DNA of 64,000 nucleotides from contig JAFCIZ010000007.1 of NCBI GenBank assembly GCA_017871115.1, positions 2,294,001 to 2,358,000 on the forward strand, in the 5' to 3' direction. The stretch comes from Cunninghamella blakesleeana (Eukaryota; Mucoromycota; Mucoromycetes; Mucorales; Cunninghamellaceae). Positions 24,805-37,449 of the stretch are shown here, one piece after another. A program made the position numbers and the translations under genes. The stretch's first letter is position 1. Each line of letters starts with the position of its first letter. The notes beneath the pieces were generated by a model. That model did no database searches. It was not told where the DNA came from and worked only from the letters and a program-made list of their open reading frames with translations.

Positions 24805-25194
24805 TTATTTTTTAACTGGAACATATTCAGCACAAGTATAAGAATCAAAAGAGGTGTCTTTGCTTATCAATACACATGGATATACTTTGTCTGATTTTGA
24901 TACCTTTAAACCAGTTAATATATTATTTTCACCAGCAACAACAGTGACACTTGGGTTATTAGTTCCACAGGTACTAAAATCATCTTGTTCATCAGCAATG
25001 GTTGTTTTAAACATTTTATTAAATGCACATATTTCTTGACCATTAGATTCTTCTATATCAAAATAATGAAAGGTGATCCATTTTTCATCATTTACAGTAG
25101 GTTGTTTATCGACATTGACTAACCAAAAGGTACCAAAGACTTGTTGAATAAATAAAGTAGCCAATAAAACTTTAGTTAAATGATGGTTGAGCAT
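24805..25194 (-). CDS. Small secreted module protein Z, copy A
   Basis: 129 residues, single exon. I chose the internal start MLNHHLTKVLLATLFIQQVF because it begins a signal peptide matching X and Y; upstream in-frame sequence is low complexity. The mature part is a single module: FWLVNVDKQPTVNDEKW, ICAFNKMFKTTIADEQDDFSTCG, ILTGLKVSKSD, YPCVLISKDTSFDSYTC. Four cysteines match those closing the modules of X and Y. There is no Thr linker or 8-cysteine tail. The function is unknown. It would be the minimal member of the family, likely secreted. Copy C (38968-39357) is about 85-90% identical by eye. Confidence 0.85.
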   Translation of the reverse strand: MLNHHLTKVLLATLFIQQVFGTFWLVNVDKQPTVNDEKWITFHYFDIEESNGQEICAFNKMFKTTIADEQDDFSTCGTNNPSVTVVAGENNILTGLKVSKSDKVYPCVLISKDTSFDSYTCAEYVPVKK

Positions 25195-26780
25195 TTTGTT
25201 ATAAATATGAAAGATAACCTTAGAAAAAAAAGAAAAAACAAGAAAAAAAGTAATGATTTTATTTATAAAAAATAAAAAAGTAAAAAATAAAATAAAGCTT
25301 ATGATTCTTTTTTTTGGTAATTGTAATACATATATAGTACCTAGTGGGGAGATAGGCATATATTACTTTACTTTAATAATAATAAAAGAATTGATTATGC
25401 CCTAATATAACTTCCAGTATTCACTTCAATTAAATCAATAAATATAATTTAATTACATTGTCCTCTGATGATTTCTTTTTATAGTATTGCTATATTAGTG
25501 GTTGGTTTATTCGGTGCAGTGTTTTTACTAGTGATTAGGTGCTGGAAACTTTGTACACGAAAAAATATACACTTGGGTTAAAGTTAAAGCAATATTATAG
25601 TTTAAATAATAATGTATATTACTGATATCAATTATTTAAATATAATTGTCGTTTATTAAAATTTAATGTAAATAAATACTATGGTTATATTATTTTAATA
25701 AAAAGTTGGGATAAAAAAGATCAAACGAAGACATTGTAATATTTATAATAGTAAGCAACACTCACATTCAATGATTAGCATCTTATAAATGTAATTTATA
25801 ATAAACAATAATTATTATTTGAAGTGATTAAACATGTGTCTCTTCTTTATATTTTTATTTTATAGGCTTCTTTTTAATTGTATATTCATAAGCATTGATA
25901 TATTCAATATTATTTTTAGATATGAAAGTATTACATATCACTATAATAAAAAATAGATTTAAAAGTGCTGAAAAGGCTGAATTTTTAGCAATAATAGGTT
26001 GGTATTTATCTTTTTTTAATAAACAAATGAGTACAGTGATACACAAATTTAAAAAAAGAAATTCATTGTTATAAAAAAACTCAAATTCGCATCTATTTTG
26101 CTGTAGTTGTATTTTATTAAATAATACTACTATAATAAAAATAATGATAGTTTGGAATTACTTCCATGATTGAATCTATGCCTTGTTATTTCAGAATATG
26201 TATATAGTACATCAATTTCTTGAACCCTAAAAATTGTCCATAGAGTTGGATAGTACTATATATGCAGTACTACGTTTTATCGACGAGGCATTTACAGTAA
26301 GTATTTTTTTTTTTTATTTTTGGTGGATGGATTTGAACTTTTACCCAGATTATCTTCATCAATGCAAAATTGTTCAACGATAGCTACTGTACGAAATATA
26401 GGCGTTTTGCTTAAATACACCTTATGTAAGGCATAAATTAATTTTAATAAAATACTTCTTTCATACTCTTTCATTATTATCTCATATTCTAAGATACTTA
26501 AATGGTGAAATTCTTCATATTACAAAATCTTTTTGAGCGTTGTCTGTTTGAGTTTTTTTTAATCCATCATAAATATTATCACCATGTTTGATTTCATTTT
26601 TAATATAGACATAATTGTTACTAGAGACACCAGAGATGGAAAAGGTAGTAATAGTGATAGCAATGATTGTAGATAAAGCAAAAAAACTAATTAAAAGTCA
26701 ATTTAAGTTAAAATTTTATTATATGTATTTTAATTTCTTCTCACTTTTTTATACCATCTTTTATCCCTCTTTTTAAGTAC

Positions 26781-26812
<32 letters not shown>

Positions 26813-27767
26813 TATAATAATAATAATATTAAATGATATATTAAATAAAAATTGCATTAGTTGTAAGCATTATAGTAATTTGATGCTTACTAAATACACT
26901 GTATAGCTTAAATATTTGCTATCTTAAGGGCATGTTAACTTTATTAATTATTACTTCATATTAGTCAAATTCTTTTAGATGTTGCATACACTTTTAAATA
27001 AATAACACTTGCATTTTTTTTTTCTTTTTTTTAGAATGTTTATTAATATTTATCTTGATGTTTGGGTTTAGATTATATTCCGTATTGGATCCATTAAAAA
27101 TGTAATTAAGTTCATTAACTTGTTTTAACTATTGGTAAAATTATAGTTATCTAAAATATAATAATGTCGACAACCGCTATATAAATTTTGAAACATATTT
27201 TAAATACTTGCAATATATAATAATTAATGGAGTGTATATATTATTTATTAATAAATTTTACGAAATTAAATATAAATAAAGCTTTCTCAGAAGTAAATAA
27301 TATTGAACAATACTTAGCCATAATTGAAGAGTATTGGATAGTAATTAATCAAAGTCGAATTAGCATACATTATCGTGTAACAAAAAAAGGTATTGAAGCA
27401 GAACTTGGAATTAAGAAAATCAGTATTCTTCACTTTTTCATTAAAATTCAGCAAACATTAAAAAATTCAGTTCTTTTTTTATTACAATGATACAAAGTTT
27501 TTTAATCTATGCAAATTACTTGTGTTTAAAAAACGCTATTTTTTTTATTTGTAAAAATTCATGAAAACCAAAACATGTCAATTGTAAATAACGCTACAGA
27601 TGAAAAAAAAAAAAAAAAAATGCTGAGGCGTTTCTCTTTTTTTAATACTATTTTTTTTATATTACTGATATTGTTATATATGATTGCTTGATTATAATAT
27701 AATCAATTTATATAAGCAATTTATTTGTATATATTAAATATTAAATTTCTTTTATTTTTTAATAAAC

Positions 27768-27801
<34 letters not shown>

Positions 27802-27841
27802 CTCTGTATGATTGAAAAAATACTATTATTATTTAATGTTT
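25195..27841. other. Gene-poor spacer between modules A and B
   Basis: 2.6 kb with no convincing gene. About 25465-25900 resembles 39690-40060 downstream of module C, so the duplicated segment extends past Z. Within it, ATG at 25468 opens 36 codons with one membrane-like segment (AILVVGLFGAVFLLVIRCW), not kept in frame in copy C. Short open stretches at 25855-26046 (-), 26292-26474 (-) and 27227-27490 (+) have ordinary composition but no recognised family. An (ATA)n run lies at about 26782-26826. Similarity to module C resumes near 27620. Confidence 0.45.
27768..27797. repeat. (AT)n microsatellite downstream of X copy B
   Basis: AT run just 3' of the decayed X gene. Copies A and C have much shorter AT stretches at the same place. 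Confidence 0.85.
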
Positions 27842-28801
27842 AAGTTAAACAACTAGCCTTTGGTTCGCCAATCATGTTACTTATACCACATTTTCCATTT
27901 GAATTACATGTATCTAAACATTCACCACTGCTAGAAAAGCAAGCATTGTTAGGACCAGTACCATCCTTCTTTTCACAATATTGCTTTATACATTTAGAAC
28001 AAATGTAGAAGGAGATCTAAGTGTAGCAGTAATAGTGGTCATGGATATTATGACTAGTTAATTCAATAGCATAATCATCAGTAAAAGAATTATCGTTAGG
28101 AAGACCAATAGTTGATAAACAACAGAAATATTTTGTACTATATATAGTACCATTATTGCAATTAAAATAATCAACAACTAACTCATTTTTATAGTCATAG
28201 TCTATATCTTTATCAACAGTTACAGTCCAAAAAGTAGAAAAAGAATCAAGCTTTTCAGCAGTAGCAGCATCATCTTTAAGATTTAAAATAGATAACTTAA
28301 CCAATTGCTCATTGACATCAGGACCACAAGCATAAGTAGCGAAATTAAAATTGTCATACACCATACCACAAGAACGATAGACTTCGTTATCATAATCCAA
28401 TTTAGGTAATACATTATTATCTTTTGTGTCAACAATATTAAAAGTCACTTTTGGTTCAGTATTACTGGTATCACAATCTGGATGGCATTGTTCCATGTGT
28501 GTATTGACATTTAATTTTTTTTGATTACTTCGTCCCCAACCACTATAAGCAATAATAATAAAAAATTAATACACCATAGTTCAGCTATATTCTGTAATGA
28601 TATATGATTACCAGGATGATTCCCATGCCCAATTTTTACTCTCATAATTATAAAGATCTAATATTTCAAAATATGATGTTGATATGCTAAACCATTCTAA
28701 GAAGTTTGATTGGTCTTTTATCAATATTTACCGTCCAAAAACCAAAAGTTTATTGAGTTAATAAACTTGCTACCAATGATTTTTTAATGGATATAAACAT
28801 G
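27842..28801 (-). pseudogene. Decayed gene X, copy B
   Basis: Both exons of X can be traced, but the gene is dead. In the first exon (about 28615-28801) the signal peptide part has an in-frame stop (TTA ACT CAA TAA), and an indel follows near the NIDKRPS codons. In the second exon the frame is open from 28496 to 28017. It then ends early because a stretch that codes the end of module 2, the Thr linker and the first tail domain has been deleted. A mutated single tail domain remains at about 27842-28010, with cysteine and frame losses. Confidence 0.9.
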
Positions 28802-29289
28802 TTGATCATAACTATTAAAAAAATATAAAAGATGCTAAATATATAAAAAGGAGTACTAAAAATAGTAATAATTATATAAAAAAATAGACTGAGTAAATAT
28901 ATTTTAAATATAATCACAAGAAAAAAAAAACTTTAAACTCAAAACTACCAGTAAAACCTTAAATTTGTACATAATAAAGAATATGGAAGAATTAGAATAC
29001 ATTTTGTATTACATTGGATTCAAAGTGACAGAAGTGTATAAAATAATATATTTAAAGGAGTTTTATGGAATATATAACCCATAAAAGTAAAAATACAATA
29101 AAAAAACTTTGCGATTTTTAAAAAGTGGTTCTCGATTCAGGAATCTCATAATTTATTATTCCAAAAAAAAAAAAAAAAAGATCATCAAGTATATGACTCA
29201 TTAATTTGTTTATTGAATTAAAAAAGAAGTATGAAATTTTTAAAAAAATAAAATAAAAATAAAATAAAACTACATATATATATACACGT

Positions 29290-29985
29290 CTACGCTGGGC
29301 AGCCAGTCATTGGTTCACCTATCATCACTCACACTACATTTTCCGTTTGAATAAAAGTATCTAAGCGGCCATCACACTAGAGCAACAATCATCTACCTTT
29401 TCAGCAACAACTTTAAAACCACAATATCCTTTTGTACATGTAGAAACAGGTGTAGAAGAAGATTTAAGTGTAATAGAAGTTGTAGGAATTGGTGATGGTT
29501 TACTGATAGAAGAATCAGGAGTAGGAATTGGTGATGACTTATTAATAGTAGAATCAAGAGTAGAAACTTCAATTAATTCTCTATTTATTCCGTTTGAACA
29601 ATTATAAGCAGTAGATCTATAGCTTTCATCCACTCTTACACAAGGGGTATCTTCTTCCCTATCTGTGGCCAAAGTTGTCAAATAATTACCAACACCTTTA
29701 GAGTAATAAGCATTAGGAGCCGAGCAATGTGACATACCTTGGCTTACCATTCGTTCATCGGAAATAGATGATCCATTTGTCCAAATACTATATCCACAAT
29801 CACTTCTTAATGCTTTATTATACCTATTATTGACTTGAGTATATTTACCGAATCCAACAGAACGGTCACCGTTTTCTACTATTTTGTTTACTTTAATGAT
29901 CATGGCTTCGGATTCAATGACTTGCTGAATGAGTGCACTTGCAAATAAGGCTTTTAAAATAATAAAAATAGCTAATGCTGGAAAA
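29290..29985 (-). pseudogene. Decayed gene Y, copy B
   Basis: An open frame of 180 codons (29361-29903) keeps most of the module (MIIKVNKIVENGDR, SDCGYSIW, GVGNYLTTL, TPCVRVDESYRSTAYNCS) and the Pro/Thr linker. The start codon of the MLKS signal peptide is lost: upstream in-frame codons for LFASALIQQ are present without an ATG. The tail domain breaks after CCSS, with an indel turning the frame into VMAA-stop. The remaining tail codons are recognisable out of frame at about 29290-29360. Confidence 0.9.
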
Positions 29986-30504
29986 AAAGAAAAGGGATTT
30001 TATAAGAAAGAATGAAAGAAAAACACTTTTGGTTTTTTCTTGGATTTTTATTTTTTTGTACTAGCCCGTGTTTTTTTTTTTTTTTTTTTTTAAAACATGT
30101 AATACAAATAAGGTAAGGACTATTAAATGCTAAATTTTCCATTTAAAGAAAACGACTTTTAGAACATTGTTTGTTATATAAAAGTATATAATTTAATTTT
30201 ACTCTCAGTCTAAGATTCCTTAAAATTTCAATTTTTAATGGTAATACAAAATCCTATTAAATCAATATCGAACTCCGGGGATATGTAAAATGTATAAAAA
30301 AATCAAAGCCAGTTCATGAAAAAGAAAAAAGAATGTGATAATAAAAAAAAAAAAAGAAATTATTTATTAAAATAAAAAGAATGAGAATATTACTATTACT
30401 ATTATTAATATTATTATTATTAAGATTATTATATTTTTTTTTTAAAAAAAAAAAACAAATTCATTGAATAAATGATTTTTAAGAAAAAATAAAATAAAAA
30501 GAAT

Positions 30505-30887
30505 ATTTTTTAACTGGAACATATTCAGCACAAGTATAAGAATCAAAAGAGGTATTTTATCAATACACATGGATATACATTGTTAGATTTTGATACTTTT
30601 AAACCAGTTGATACATTATCTTCACCGGCTACGACAGTGACACTTGGGTTATTAGTTCCATATATACTAAAATTATCTTGTTCATCAGCAATGTTTGTTT
30701 TAAACATTTTATTAAATGCACACGTTTCTTGATCATTGGTATTTTCTATATCAAAATAATGAAAAGCGGTTCATTTTTCATCATTTACAGTAGGTTGTTT
30801 ATCTACATTCACTTACCAAAAGGTACCAAAAACTTATTGAATAATTAGTGTAACCAATGCAATTTTAGTTAAATACTGACTGAGCAT
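30505..30887 (-). pseudogene. Decayed gene Z, copy B
   Basis: Aligns along its length with Z of copies A and C. A 15-base-class deletion plus frame change lies near 30555 (GAGGTATTTTATC against GAGGTGTCTTTGCTTATC). The signal peptide region carries in-frame stops (CTAATTATTCAATAAG), the VNVDK part has substitutions including a stop-creating change, and the original stop codon is altered. The ATG at 30885-30887 is still present. Confidence 0.88.
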
Positions 30888-32442
30888 TTTGTTATATATA
30901 TTTATATAAATTTTCAGAAAAAAAAAAATAAGGTGAAAAAATAAAAATAAAGTTTATGATTCTTTTTTTGGAAACTGTAATACAATTTATATATATATAT
31001 ATTACCAAATGGGGAGATAAACCTATATTACCTTACTTAAATAATAATAAAACAATTCTTCATATTGTAATATAATTCTCAATATTCATTTTGATCAAGC
31101 CGATAAATGGATACATAAGTTCAAAGGTTAGATGATGAATGGTATACGTATTTATTAAAAATAAGAATATATAAAAATAAAATTGTATTTATAAAAGAAC
31201 GTATAAAATATATAAAGATAAAAAGTGCTTATGCAGAAGTAAATCTTTGATTCAATCTTGATAGATTGAGTAAGTTCAGCTGCTTATTTTATTTTTATAA
31301 TAAGTGGCTGTAATATCAATAACTTGTTTCCGGTTAATAATAATAGTTACTGAATTAGATAGTGACCGAGAATTTATCATTTCCTTATACAATATAATTT
31401 TTAGTATATAATTTATAGTAATCATTGGTATTAGTTTTCATAAATGATATAAATTCAATTTGGCTAGAAGATATTGTTGATTTCAAATCAATTTATAAAA
31501 ATACAGAATAAAAAGAAAAAGTAAAAATATAGTTATGTATTATCGCTAATTGTATATAGAACTATTTTATTTAGCTAATGAAAATTCATACTTTTTTATA
31601 AAAACTTACAATACAGAAAATAAGAGCAATGAAAGTGTAATTTGTTGTTATGAGAATATATTGGTAGTTTTGTTATATTTGACATAAATTAATCGATAAA
31701 AGCAGGAAAGAAACAACTTATTGTTGAAAAGTTCATTTTTCATATCATAGCCACACCTTGCTCACCTAAGTATTAGTTAAATAAATATAATTTTTAAAAA
31801 AAAATCCTATATTATTTTATAGTATTATATATATGTATATGTAAACATAAAGAGAATATATGTGACGCTACCTTCCATTATCTAAGATACTAGTAAGGTA
31901 AACTTACTCTTCAATATTGTTACATCGAAAGTTATACAATTTGACGAAATTCTTATATTACATAAAATTGAAAATTTTAATGATATCATTTTGAAGTACT
32001 AATTTACAAATATATATACGAAAATAAGAATTGTCATGAAAAAAAGTTTAATTTAATGACTTATATATAATAATCCAATAAAATTTAAGCTGGTTGTTCT
32101 TTTATTTATGGAAATAAACGACCGTTTAACTTGAGTATTAATCTTTAAATCAATTCATGAACATCCTTGCATGCCTTATTAAAGTTAGCTTATGCATAGA
32201 AAATGATTATGTTAATGATATGCTAATGATTCATATCAACTAGGTCATCAATTACGAAAATAAATAAATATATATCTCTTTTATTACAAGTACTCTAAAT
32301 CTAAAGTTTTTATTCTTTTATTTTAATCCTAGTAATAATTATATTTTTTTTTTCTACCTTTTTTGTTTATATTTTTTGTTATCTTTAAAAATAAATAAAG
32401 CACTTTATCTAACCCAAATCAAAATATAAAAAATAATATAAT
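30888..32442. other. Intergenic between module B and ARG8
   Basis: 1.55 kb. Similarity to modules A and C continues to about 31060. The rest is AT-rich with no gene, RNA or repeat that I recognise. Confidence 0.55.
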
Positions 32443-34094
32443 TTAAAGTTGTTTAAAAGCTTCAATAGCACCAGCGAAACGAGCAACGCCTTGAACCATT
32501 TGCTCTTCATTAATGATTAAAGGAGGAACAATGCGAACAGTATTACAACCTGCAGTAACAACAAGTAATCCGCGTTCACGAGCCAACTTAACAATAGGAG
32601 CAGGATCCTTTTTAAATTCCACACCAATCAATAACCCTTGACCACGTACTTCTTTTACTGTATCTGGGTATTTTTCTTGTACTTGAGTTAAATATTGTCG
32701 AAGCAATTTACCTTTTTCATTGACGGATTCTAAAAATCTTTCATCAGAGATGCGACCAACAACATGGCGAGCTACAGCTGAAGCTAACGGATTGCCACCA
32801 AAAGTTGTACCGTGGTCACCTGATAATGATAACAACGTATATATATTAATATATTTATATTCCCTTTTTTTTATACTTATAATACTCCAACTTATTTAAC
32901 ATAAAATAATTTTTACCAAGTTTAATTAAATCTCCAACTTTTTCAGATGTTATAATTGCACCCATGGGAACACCATTAGAAATGGGTTTAGCAGCGGTTA
33001 AAATATCAGGTTGACAAGCTTCGCTGAAAAGCTGATGGCCCCATAATTTACCGGTACGACCTAATCCACACTATATCATAAAAAAAATAATGGCCGTGAT
33101 AGTAAACTTTTTTAATATTGATTCTATTTTTTTTAAATCTTGATCTTTATTTTTTCTATCTAATCTGATTCTTTTCCCCGCCTTTTCTAATCTGATCTTT
33201 TTATTAAAAATGTTTGACCTTTTTTTTATTATCCAGTTACCTTATTTATTTTAATTTATTTATATAAGCTATTATTATTATTATTATTATTACTGTAATT
33301 ATTAATGTTAATATTTACCTGAATTTCATCAAAGATCAAAAGAGTATTTGTTTCATTACAACGTTTACGTAAAGCAGCCAAGAACTCCTCAGTAGCAGGG
33401 TGAACACCACCTTCTCCTTGAACAGGTTCAATGATCACACCACAAGTATCATCATCAATTAATTTTAAAGTAGCATCAATATCATTATAAGGAGCTGTGA
33501 TGAATCCAGGAACCAAAGGAGCAAAAGGTTTTTGATATTTAGGATTATAAGTAGCAGAAAGAGCACCCATGGAACGACCATGGAACGCATTGGTAAAAGA
33601 AATCACTTTGAATTTATCTTGTGAAAATTGTTTTCCCCATTTACGAGCAAATTTCAAAGCACCTTCATTAGCTTCAGTACCAGAATTAGCTAAGAATACT
33701 TTGCTAGCCCACGAAGTGGTGTTATGCTGGTTGGTTTGTTCAATTAATAACTCTGCTAAAGGGCCTGCATGTTCATTATGATATAAATTACTAATATGTA
33801 TTAATTTTTGAGCTTGTTCGGCAATCACTTTAGCAACATCTGGATCTGCATGACCTAATCCAACTACCGCAATCCCTGCTGTAAAATCTAAATATTCTCT
33901 TCCAGCACTGTCATACAAATAACATCCGTTCCCACGCTCCACTATTATGTCAGGTCGACCATAAGTTGTTACCGTGTATTTATTAAATTTGTCGATTTTT
34001 TCTTTGGTGAGAGCTGATACATCAGAATCAGCATGAGTGACCTATATGATAGTAATAAATAAAAAAATAATATGCATATATTAATAATTTTATC

Positions 34095-34133
<39 letters not shown>

Positions 34134-34428
34134 GTTTATTTAATAAATAGTTTGCTAAAATAAAAAATAAAATAATATGAACGTGATATATAATATATTA
34201 CTTTAGTGACAGGAGCGGGTAAAGAGCTTAACCAGCGAATAGACTGTACAAATTAAAAAAAAAGAAGGGATAATGAAAAATTAGCTAGTTGTATTATATA
34301 TTGCATGTATTTAAAAATATAATATAGTATAATATTAATCAACATACTGTAACTCTAGGATTAAAAACTGCTCTAGCTGATAAAGAACGCCCAATGGTGG
34401 ATATTGACTGGTGAATAATTGGTCGCAT
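32443..34428 (-). CDS. ARG8: Acetylornithine aminotransferase, mitochondrial
   Basis: Five exons (34348-34428, 34202-34243, 33319-34041, 32917-33070, 32443-32819) give 458 residues. The Arg/Ser-rich N terminus (MRPIIHQSISTIGRSLSARA) looks like a mitochondrial presequence. Class-III aminotransferase landmarks: [89 protein letters not shown], and the PLP lysine Lys310 in DILTAAKPISNG, then DHGTTFGGNPLA. The [12 protein letters not shown] with TTFGGNP form is that of ArgD/Arg8 rather than ornithine aminotransferase. It catalyses N-acetylglutamate semialdehyde to N-acetylornithine in arginine synthesis. A Gcn4-type TGACTCA lies 147 bases upstream. Confidence 0.95.
34098..34131. repeat. (AT)n microsatellite in ARG8 intron 2
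   Basis: AT dinucleotide run inside the second intron of ARG8. Confidence 0.9.
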
Positions 34429-34574
34429 AATAGTATAAGGTGCTCCAAAAAATAATAAAAAGAGCAAGTATTTATATTTATAAAAAATAAAGAGAAAGAA
34501 AAAATGAATATTTGATTTTTTTTTTTTTTTTTTTTTTTTTTTGATGAATTTAACTTGAGTCATTGATTAGTCGG

Positions 34575-34581
34575 TGACTCA
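34575..34581. promoter_or_regulatory. Gcn4/CPC1-type site upstream of ARG8
   Basis: TGACTCA, the exact bZIP core bound by Gcn4/CPC1 family activators of amino-acid synthesis genes, 147 bases upstream of the ARG8 start. HIS5 has a matching site at a similar distance. Binding is not shown by the sequence alone. Confidence 0.6.
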
Positions 34582-34727
34582 TTTTATACACAGATAAAAA
34601 ATAATAAGAATAGATTGTATATACTTGTGTAAATAAGTCAATTTTATTGGTATATCGAGAACTTAACTATCATCTTAAAAATAAATAAAGTGATAAAATA
34701 TAAAAATAAAAGAAAGTAATATACCTA

Positions 34728-35521
34728 TTATTTTTTTTGATTTTGTATTTTCTTCACTTTATTCTCTTTTAAATGAAAATATATAAATAAAAAAAGTATT
34801 GTATTAAACATTAGAGCATAATCTTTTTTTTGTAACTCCTTCCCCTTTTATTGAATATATTACCTAAATGTTTTGAGTATTGGTCCAATGCTTTAGCAAC
34901 TTCTTCCATCTCTTGTGCTTGTTCGTGTATATTATCGACTTGACTAATAAAATTATCGAACTCGGCATCTATTGGTTATGAAAAATAATAATAGTTAGAT
35001 GATAATAGTTGTTAAAATAAATAATAAAAAAACATAGTTATTGTATTTAAGTAAAAATATGTATATAAAAAAATTACATGTTTTTTTAATCTTAGACATA
35101 TCATTCAAAAGTCGTTCACTCATAACTGCCATCTGGCTATATTTTTCTTTAGTTGATTTATTCATCGCTTGTAATAATTCACAATCTTCCACGGTAACTA
35201 ATATTCCAAATAATAATAATAATAATGTGGTAATAATAGTAATAAAATATCGAATAAATAATAATATAATAAATACCAATGCTTTTTTAAAATAAATAAA
35301 TAAATAGATATTCTTTTTTACTTTTTTCAACCTGATAATTCGGAACGGGTGTATTCAGCTAGTTTTTTAAATGATTCGTCCGTTAATTTAGTAATATGTT
35401 CTTGATCTAACTGTTTACTTGCTTCTTCTGGTTTCAGAGATTGAGATTTGTGGCTTAAAGTTGGACTATTTATTACTGTCGATAAATGTTGACTTTGAGG
35501 AGATGCTTTACCCGAAGACAT
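34728..35521 (-). CDS. BLOC1S2: BLOC-1 complex subunit 2 (BLOS2-like)
   Basis: Four exons (35332-35521, 35078-35197, 34864-34968, 34728-34765) give 150 residues. A Ser/Gln-rich N terminus leads into LAEYTRSELS, VTVEDCELLQAMNKSTKEKY, a central helix, then DNIHEQAQEMEEVAKALDQY and SKHLENKVKKIQNQKK. This follows the animal BLOC1S2 pattern (TxxDYxLLxxMNKxTxxKY ... VxxLExAAxxLDxYSKKLE.K.KKLE). BLOC-1 works in endosome maturation and Rab regulation. The short last exon was chosen because the spliced reading restores the HLENKVKK tail, while reading on gives an unrelated end. A broken copy lies at 20.8-21.4 kb. Confidence 0.85.
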
Positions 35522-35882
35522 AATTGTTTTTTATTTAAATTCAATATTAATAATGAATTATATAAAAATATAATAAGAGTATTTAAATATAGTTTTTTAC
35601 AAAAATAGAGGAAAAGGTTGGTAATATGATCTTTTATAAATAATTTAAATACCGCCACTTCAATAAAAGAAAAAAATATGTTGGAGTGATTCGCTCTCTT
35701 GTCTAGTAATGTTTTTTAATATTATTGATATTATTATATATGATTACTTAATTATAATATAGTCGATTTATGATATTTATTTGTATATATTAAATATTAA
35801 ATTTCTTTTATTTTTTTAATAAACATTATGTATATATATATTTACTCTGTATGATTGAAAAAATACTATTATTATTTAATGT
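35522..35882. other. Spacer between BLOC1S2 and X copy C
   Basis: 361 bases holding the BLOC1S2 promoter and the X 3' region. About 35690-35880 is repeated in modules A and B downstream of X. No gene seen. Confidence 0.6.
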
Positions 35883-36253
35883 TTAAGCTAAACAACCAGT
35901 CTTTGGTTCACCAGTCATATCACTTACACCACATTTTCCATTTGAATTACAAGTGTCTAAGCAGTCATCACTGCTGGAACAACAGGCGCCGTTAGGACCA
36001 GTACCAGCCTTCTTTCCGCAATATCCCTTTGTACATGTAGGAGCAACTGTAGATGTAGGCTTAAGAGTAGTTGTTACAGCAGGGCAGCCAGTCTTTGGTT
36101 CACCAGTCATGTCACTTACACCACATTTTCCATTTGAATTACAAGTGTCTAAACAATCATCACTGCTAGAACAGCATGCACCATTTGGACCAGTACCAGC
36201 CTTCTTTCCACAGTATCCCATTGTACATGTAGGAACAGATGTAGAGCTAGATT

Positions 36254-36328
<75 letters not shown>

Positions 36329-37256
36329 TGGTGGGAGATGGAGGAATAATAACACTTGGAACAGGAACATGTTTACCACAAGCATAAACAGTAAATCTTA
36401 ATTTATGTTCAACAAGGAAACAAGGATAGGTTTCTTTAGTGACCTTGTTATCCAAACTTTTTAAAACATTACCAACGCCAGTTAAAGAAAGAGGATCATT
36501 GATATTATCACAAGTTAATTCAATAGCTTGGTCACCAGTAAAATAATTATCGTTAGGAAGATCAATATTTGATAAACAACGGGAATTAGGGTGGCTTTTC
36601 ACACTACCATTATTGTAATTAAAATAATCAACAACTAATTCATTTTTATAGCCATAATTTATATCTTTATCAACAGTTACAGTCCAAAAAGTAGAAACAG
36701 AACCAAGCTTTTCAGCAGTAGCAGCATCATCTTTAAGATTTAAAGTAGGTAACTTAGCCAATTGCTCATTGACATCAGGACCACAAGCATAAGTAGTGAA
36801 ATTAAAATTGTCATACACCATACCACAAGAACGATAGACTCCGTTACCATAATCCAATTTAGCCAACACATTATTATTAATTGGGTCGACGGTTTTAAAA
36901 GTCATTAAAGATTCAGTATTACCGATATCACAACCTGGATGACATTGTGACATGGGTGTATTGACACTTAATTTTTTTTGATTACCTCGTCCGCAACCAC
37001 TATAAGCAATAATAGTTAAAAGTTAATACACCATAGTTCATATATAATCTGTACTGATATATAATTACCAGGATGATTCCCATGCCCAATTTTTACGCTC
37101 ATAATTATAAAGGTTTGGTATTTCAAAATATGATGTTGATACGCTAAACCATTCTAAGAAATTTGATGGTCTTTTATCAATATTTACCACCCAAAAACCA
37201 AAAGTTTGTTGAATTAATAAACTTGCCACCAATGATTTTTTAATAGATACAAACAT
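35883..37256 (-). CDS. Secreted modular cysteine-rich protein X, copy C
   Basis: Two exons (37069-37256, 35883-36999) give 434 residues. Signal peptide MFVSIKKSLVASLLIQQTFG. Module 1 spans about residues 22-138 (FWVVNIDKRPS ... CGMVYDNFNFTTYACGPDVN), module 2 about 167-274 (FWTVTVDKDINYGYK ... YPCFLVEHKLRFTVYACGKHV). A run of 26 threonines occupies 286-311, and two 8-cysteine domains occupy 321-370 and 385-434. The two tail domains differ at only a few residues from each other and from those of copy A and of Y, while the modules of A and C differ much more. No known family is recognised. The tail recalls small disulfide-rich or hevein-like folds only in cysteine density; the spacing does not match the hevein signature. 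Likely secreted, perhaps cell-wall bound through O-glycosylated Thr. Confidence 0.85.
36255..36331 (-). repeat. Coding triplet run (poly-Thr), X copy C
   Basis: Nearly pure ACT triplet run (TAG on the plus strand) coding 26 consecutive threonines. It is longer than the 16-codon run in copy A. Confidence 0.92.
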
Positions 37257-37449
37257 GATAATGATAATTATTAAAAAAAAAAAAGAAAAGGAAAAACGAA
37301 AAATAAAAAAGGTGAGGCTAAATATATAAAAAAGGGTAATAAAAATAATGATAATTAAATAAAAAAAATTAACTGAGTAAATATTATAAAAATAATCACA
37401 AGAAAAAAAAAAAAAATTAAAACTTAAAAACGCGTAGTAAACTTTAAAT

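Noticed and set aside
26292..26474. 60-codon minus-strand frame as a transposase fragment
   Set aside because: No catalytic motif, terminal repeats or target-site duplication could be found nearby; left unassigned.
34812..34864. BLOC1S2 ending HLGNIFNKRGRSYKKKIML without the last intron
   Set aside because: The spliced alternative gives HLENKVKK, which follows the family's conserved end, and both splice sites are good.
36255..36331. CRISPR-like or satellite array
   Set aside because: The regular triplets are the in-frame Thr codons of X; there are no spacers.
35953..36387. Long plus-strand open frame (144 codons) opposite X copy C, and its twin at 21795-22199
   Set aside because: It is the mirror of the tail-domain and Thr-run codons (the poly-Val stretch is the antisense of ACT repeats). 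It is open because of codon bias of the real gene, and has no start context or splicing of its own.
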